Assembly (NCBI GenBank): GCA_029938515.1
Contig: JAOZUU010000064.1
Coordinates: 1 to 9,762 of the forward strand
Direction of reading: 5' to 3'
DNA length: 9,762 nt
Origin: Desulfobacterales bacterium
Lineage (GTDB): Bacteria; Desulfobacterota; Desulfobacteria; Desulfobacterales; QNYZ01
Part shown: positions 6,708-9,762 of the stretch, piece by piece
Layout of the letters: every line of letters begins with the position of its first letter
Numbering within the stretch: the stretch's first letter is position 1
Notes under the pieces: model-generated
What the model saw: the letters and a program-made list of their open reading frames with translations, nothing else
The model's database searches: none
Told to the model about the DNA's origin: nothing
Program-made: the position numbers and the translations under genes

Positions 6708-6832
6708 GACGGTTTCGTAAAAAGTTCAAGATCAAGGCGCGCTTTGTTTCGTTTTGTGAGGCGTACTTATGTACGCCGCAGCAAACACGGAATAAAGCGC
6801 AACGCAGATATTGGGCTTTTTACGAAACCGTC
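6708..6832. mobile_element. 125-bp MITE-like element with perfect 17-bp terminal inverted repeats
   Basis: The ends GACGGTTTCGTAAAAAG (6708-6724) and its exact reverse complement (6816-6832) bound the element. The centre holds a perfect 7-bp hairpin, GGCGTAC-TTAT-GTACGCC (6760-6777), and the intervening arms are partly complementary, so the whole unit can fold as one long stem. It has no coding capacity. The terminus resembles the ends of the elements at 4767 and 5582 (GAYGGYKTCGTAAAAAG). I see no target-site duplication. The right terminus encodes the last codons and stop of the dikinase-like gene. Confidence 0.85.
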
Positions 6833-9381
6833 GCAAAATCATAACGACCTACCATAAAATCGGTCACAAACCCGTCAATTTGGGACTCATCCTTAAGATA
6901 CATATCCATCAATCGCGTGGCGCCGAGAAGGCGACCCAACATATCGAGCTTTTTCTCCATGACCGGCCGTTCATCGCCATCCAAGCGGGCATTGATCAGA
7001 TCGCTTTTCTTTGCCTCGACGTCAAAACCGATCCGATCCAGAACCTTTCGTAAAAAATCAGCTCGCAAAGACCTTCCGGTATAATCGGCGCCACCACCGG
7101 TGAAACGGAACAAGGCATAGTTTTCTTCGGACCGGTCACCGCAAATGGTGTCCAGGATAACAAAATGATATCCGAACTTTAATGCTAAATTCAGATAATA
7201 ACGCGACAGGACGGCATAACTGGACAACAGGGCCGAATCCGCGCTGATGATCCCCCCGCTCATGACGATTTTATCGTATTCCGCCCAGTCAAAATGGCCG
7301 AAGTCCGACCAGTGAATATCAGGATGATTGAGTCCTTTCCAGACCGCTTTCAGGGGGATGCTTTTCACCTCCTCGATCCGAACGGTTTTGGGGTCGACCG
7401 GTTTTTCCGTTATTCCATCGCCGACATCGAGGACATACACCTGCACGGGGATTGCGGATACAAGCTTGCGGGTACCCTGCTTGCGGGTGAATCGACGGTC
7501 TCCCATGGAGAACATCTCGGAAACCGCCTTTTCATGGGAAAACCGGATAATGTCATGGAGAGACCGGCACCCTTCCGGTTTGAAATTCTTATTGTCGGGA
7601 TCCACCAGCCTGAGTGATGAAATAAAACTCATGATATATTTCATTTTACGCATAAACGGGCTGTCGACTAATAAATCTTTGCGGGCACAGGGGCTCTCTA
7701 CCATCGGATGAACAATACCTTCATAAACCGTTTTCTCATCCGCGTAGACGGTGACTTCCTGTCCGTGCGCCAGACGGGTCGTGGCCACACCGGTATTGAC
7801 CAACACCGGTATTCCAAATTCCCTGGCCACTGATGCAAAATGCCCGGCGGCACTGCCGGTATCGGTGACCACTGCGTTTACCTTATTCAAGACCTTTACG
7901 TAATGGGGCAACGCATTTTTGGCTACCAGCACAGATCCGCAGGGAAGGGTTTTGAGATCGGAGTTGCGATTGATTTTATACACCGGCCCGGCACCGATAC
8001 CGGCAGCGGCCTTGTCGCCATTTGCAAGCAGCGTTGTTTTTTCAATCTCATCGAAATTACATTCAACCGGTAAAATAGCCTTTTTATCAATTTTAAGCGG
8101 TCTTGACTGAAGGATAAGCAGGGATCCCCGGTTATCACGGCACCATTCAACATCCTGGGGCTTATTATAATATGATTCAAGCTTCATTCCCCATTCAGCC
8201 AGCGTCAACGCCCCCTTTTCATCCAGGCAGAGCACTCTTTTTTTATCTTCGAAAACCGGAACCACCACCGTTCCATCGGAAGGCGAATAGATCATCCGGC
8301 TGTATTTTTCGCCGATGTGTTGATCCAGTAACGCCGGTGGATCGGTTCGAGTCATTCGAATAATATCCGAGGAAACCTCACCACCGACCAGCAATTCCCC
8401 CAACCCCCAAATGGCATGAATATCCATGCGATCCGATTGAGGATTGTCCGGTGTCTGTGTATACATCACCCCGCTCGCTTCGGCATCGATCATCTCCAAA
8501 ACCAGCACAGCCATGGGGGTTTCCCCGTCGGATAGTCCATAGTTGATTCTGTAGAATAAGGCCCTGGAGGCGTATTTACTGGCAATCACTTTTTTATAGG
8601 CATCGATGATACCTGGCATTTTAACGTTTAATTCCGTATGGTACTGACCGGCAAAAGACGAGCGCCCGTCTTCGGCTACAGCGCTGCTGCGCATGGCCAC
8701 CCGCAAATCGTTTGAGTTATGCCACGGGCAGGTTTGATACGCCGCCACAATTGCTGCCTCGACGTCAGGGGGGATAGTGGCGGTCATGATCCAGTCAACA
8801 ATTTTACGGGACACCCGGTCCAATGAAGACGCGGAATTGATATCGATACCGGCGAGCTCTTCATCAATGCGGGTTCTTAAATCGTTAGATTCAATGAAAT
8901 AATAAAAGGCATGGGTGGTAATGGCGAATCCGGCAGGGATGGGAAGGTGAAGATTGGTTGCAATGGTTGACAGGTTATAAGCTTTTCCACCCACCATGGC
9001 TTGACCATCGGCCGAAATTTCATTTAACAAAGAGGTATAAGGAGGCGAGGAATCATAATCCGGCGGCGCCAGTATGAAGCGGATGTAAGAATCAAATTTT
9101 TTATAATAGGCCCGTAAATCCAGGTACCGCGAAGGGCACATTTTGGCCAGATCATCAATGATACCCACGACGCTTTCGGATAGGCGGTTATACTTATCGG
9201 TTATGAGTTGAAAGTCGACCCTTTCCTGATTGTAATAAATCTCTTCCAGCTCGGCCATGATTTCATGGGCATCCTTGTCATGGGTCAAAAGAGATTTAAA
9301 CGCTTCGTATTTTTCCCGAAGGACGGTTCCCGGCGAAAAAATCTGATAAGTCCAATATCGAAACAGATTTTTTAAAAGCAT
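6820..9381 (-). CDS. PPDK/PEP-synthase-like dikinase lacking the C-terminal PEP-binding barrel
   Basis: This is an 853-aa cytoplasmic protein. Residues about 1-125 are a helical region I do not recognise. Residues about 128-430 are the ATP-binding domain of pyruvate phosphate/water dikinases, with GGKAYNLS (131-138), AMRSSAVAED (229-238), an ASGVMYT segment (302-308), GLGELLVGGEVSSD and the closing LQSRPL (424-429). Residues about 465-555 are the swivelling phosphohistidine domain, reading TGSAAGHFASVAREFGIP with probable catalytic His514. The third domain of true PPDK or PEP synthase, the PEP/pyruvate TIM barrel, is absent. It is replaced by about 290 residues of unknown fold. ATP-driven phosphotransfer through His514 to an unknown acceptor is likely; rifampin phosphotransferase and glucan water dikinase are family relatives using other acceptors. 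GGTGG lies 7 nt before the ATG. The final residues TVS and the TAA come from a palindromic repeat. It is probably co-transcribed with the phosphatase gene. Confidence 0.9.
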   Translation of the reverse strand: MLLKNLFRYWTYQIFSPGTVLREKYEAFKSLLTHDKDAHEIMAELEEIYYNQERVDFQLITDKYNRLSESVVGIIDDLAKMCPSRYLDLRAYYKKFDSYIRFILAPPDYDSSPPYTSLLNEISADGQAMVGGKAYNLSTIATNLHLPIPAGFAITTHAFYYFIESNDLRTRIDEELAGIDINSASSLDRVSRKIVDWIMTATIPPDVEAAIVAAYQTCPWHNSNDLRVAMRSSAVAEDGRSSFAGQYHTELNVKMPGIIDAYKKVIASKYASRALFYRINYGLSDGETPMAVLVLEMIDAEASGVMYTQTPDNPQSDRMDIHAIWGLGELLVGGEVSSDIIRMTRTDPPALLDQHIGEKYSRMIYSPSDGTVVVPVFEDKKRVLCLDEKGALTLAEWGMKLESYYNKPQDVEWCRDNRGSLLILQSRPLKIDKKAILPVECNFDEIEKTTLLANGDKAAAGIGAGPVYKINRNSDLKTLPCGSVLVAKNALPHYVKVLNKVNAVVTDTGSAAGHFASVAREFGIPVLVNTGVATTRLAHGQEVTVYADEKTVYEGIVHPMVESPCARKDLLVDSPFMRKMKYIMSFISSLRLVDPDNKNFKPEGCRSLHDIIRFSHEKAVSEMFSMGDRRFTRKQGTRKLVSAIPVQVYVLDVGDGITEKPVDPKTVRIEEVKSIPLKAVWKGLNHPDIHWSDFGHFDWAEYDKIVMSGGIISADSALLSSYAVLSRYYLNLALKFGYHFVILDTICGDRSEENYALFRFTGGGADYTGRSLRADFLRKVLDRIGFDVEAKKSDLINARLDGDERPVMEKKLDMLGRLLGATRLMDMYLKDESQIDGFVTDFMVGRYDFATVS

Positions 9382-9464
9382 GGAAATACCACCATGAAAT
9401 GTTTACGGCGATTTGTGTTTCATAACGCTTGTTGATATAAGAAAATTGATTCGGGTATTTATTA

Positions 9465-9493
9465 ATTATACGCATTTCAATTCAAATCGGCAA
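9465..9493 (-). promoter_or_regulatory. Sigma70-type promoter of the dikinase-phosphatase unit
   Basis: On the minus strand TTGCCG (9488-9493, four of six consensus bases) is followed by exactly 17 nt and a perfect TATAAT (9465-9470). The dikinase start is about 83 nt downstream of the -10 element, in an otherwise A/T-rich leader without an obvious riboswitch. Confidence 0.6.
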
Positions 9494-9568
9494 GCAGACG
9501 ATTAGATACACCATGGTGACGTTTATTGTTCGCAATAATTGCTCGATTCATATTTAAAACAAAAAAAT

Positions 9569-9674
9569 ATTAACCGCAGACCAACGCAGACTGACGCAGA
9601 CTATTGTTTTAAAAAAACAGGTGGATACTAATGGGAATAACCGTCTGCGTCAGTCTGCGTGGTCTGCGGTTAAT
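9569..9674. repeat. Large inverted repeat made of phased CGCAGAC units
   Basis: The left arm 9569-9601 (33 nt) and right arm 9643-9674 (32 nt) are reverse complements except for a single-base indel, with a 41-nt A/T-rich loop. Each arm begins ATTAACCGCAGAC and contains three CGCAGAC heptamers about 10 bp apart. Phased CGCAGAC-type repeats occur between genes in many environmental bacteria, as I recall. It lies about 75 bp upstream of the dikinase promoter. It could be an end-of-transcript structure for the gene beyond the window or a mobile palindrome. No coding capacity. Confidence 0.8.
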
Positions 9675-9762
9675 TATGTGGTTTAAGGGATAAGGGACCC
9701 GGAAAGAATAAAATCCACGATCTTACTTGTCTTTTTGCCCGTGTTCTGCGTTGCATCAGAGG
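9675..9762 (+). other. Window-edge sequence with a short signal-peptide-like open frame, no clear start
   Basis: With 9382-9674 this completes a 381-nt stretch without a supported gene. On the plus strand the frame from 9708 reads IKSTILLVFLPVFCVASE to the window end: a lysine, then a hydrophobic run and a small-residue site like a signal peptide. GGAAAG lies a few bases before it, but the codon in the start position is ATA, not ATG, GTG or TTG. It may be the start of an exported protein with a rare or mutated start codon, or chance. Confidence 0.2.

Noticed and set aside
5430..6832. Insertion sequence with a degraded transposase
   Set aside because: Neither palindrome has room for or traces of a transposase gene, and the genes between them are intact; they fit non-autonomous repeats.
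9569..9674. CRISPR-like array because of the repeated CGCAGAC units
   Set aside because: Units are 7 nt at 10-bp spacing without unique spacers, and the two blocks are inverted rather than direct copies.

Overview
The window reads as a piece of a bacterial chromosome, most likely from a Desulfobacterota (Desulfobacterales-type sulfate reducer or relative). That assignment is inference. It rests on protein flavour (an alpha-oxoamine synthase of the glycine C-acetyltransferase type, a PEP-synthase-like dikinase without the usual C-terminal barrel, a YidD-type lipoprotein), on roughly balanced base composition, and on several hairpin-forming intergenic repeats of a kind I associate with that group. 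No rRNA, tRNA, CRISPR array, transposase or phage gene is visible.

Layout. Five of the six genes are on the minus strand. From right to left: a sigma70-like promoter (9465-9493) drives an 853-aa PPDK/PEP-synthase-like protein (6820-9381). It is followed by a 125-bp MITE-like palindrome (6708-6832) and a 358-aa fusion of a dual-specificity phosphatase with a CxxCxxCC/YkgJ-type cysteine-cluster domain (5583-6659). A second palindrome (5430-5582) separates that gene from a convergent plus-strand gene for a YidD-like lipoprotein (5014-5412). A third, smaller copy of the repeat (4767-4832) lies upstream of a 674-aa protein made almost wholly of about 19 TPR-like 34-residue repeats (2703-4727). Last is a tight two-gene unit: a RibBA-type protein (1318-2532) whose stop is one base from the start of a PLP-dependent alpha-oxoamine synthase (87-1316).

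How the genes may work together. The dikinase-like phosphotransferase and the phosphatase fusion look like a former close-packed operon. Deleting the repeat between them in silico restores an in-frame stop 29 nt before the phosphatase gene. A phosphotransferase paired with a dual-specificity phosphatase suggests a reversible phosphorylation module with an unknown substrate. The RibBA protein has an intact GTP cyclohydrolase II half, but its DHBP synthase half has lost several active-site residues. Riboflavin synthesis would therefore need another RibB elsewhere, or this pair serves a different GTP-derived pathway. The repeat solenoid and the YidD-like lipoprotein have no obvious partners in the window.

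The points most worth a second look are the degenerate RibB domain, the dikinase-phosphatase pair, the phosphatase-cysteine-cluster fusion, and the repeat family that has rewritten the end of one gene and abuts the stop of another.
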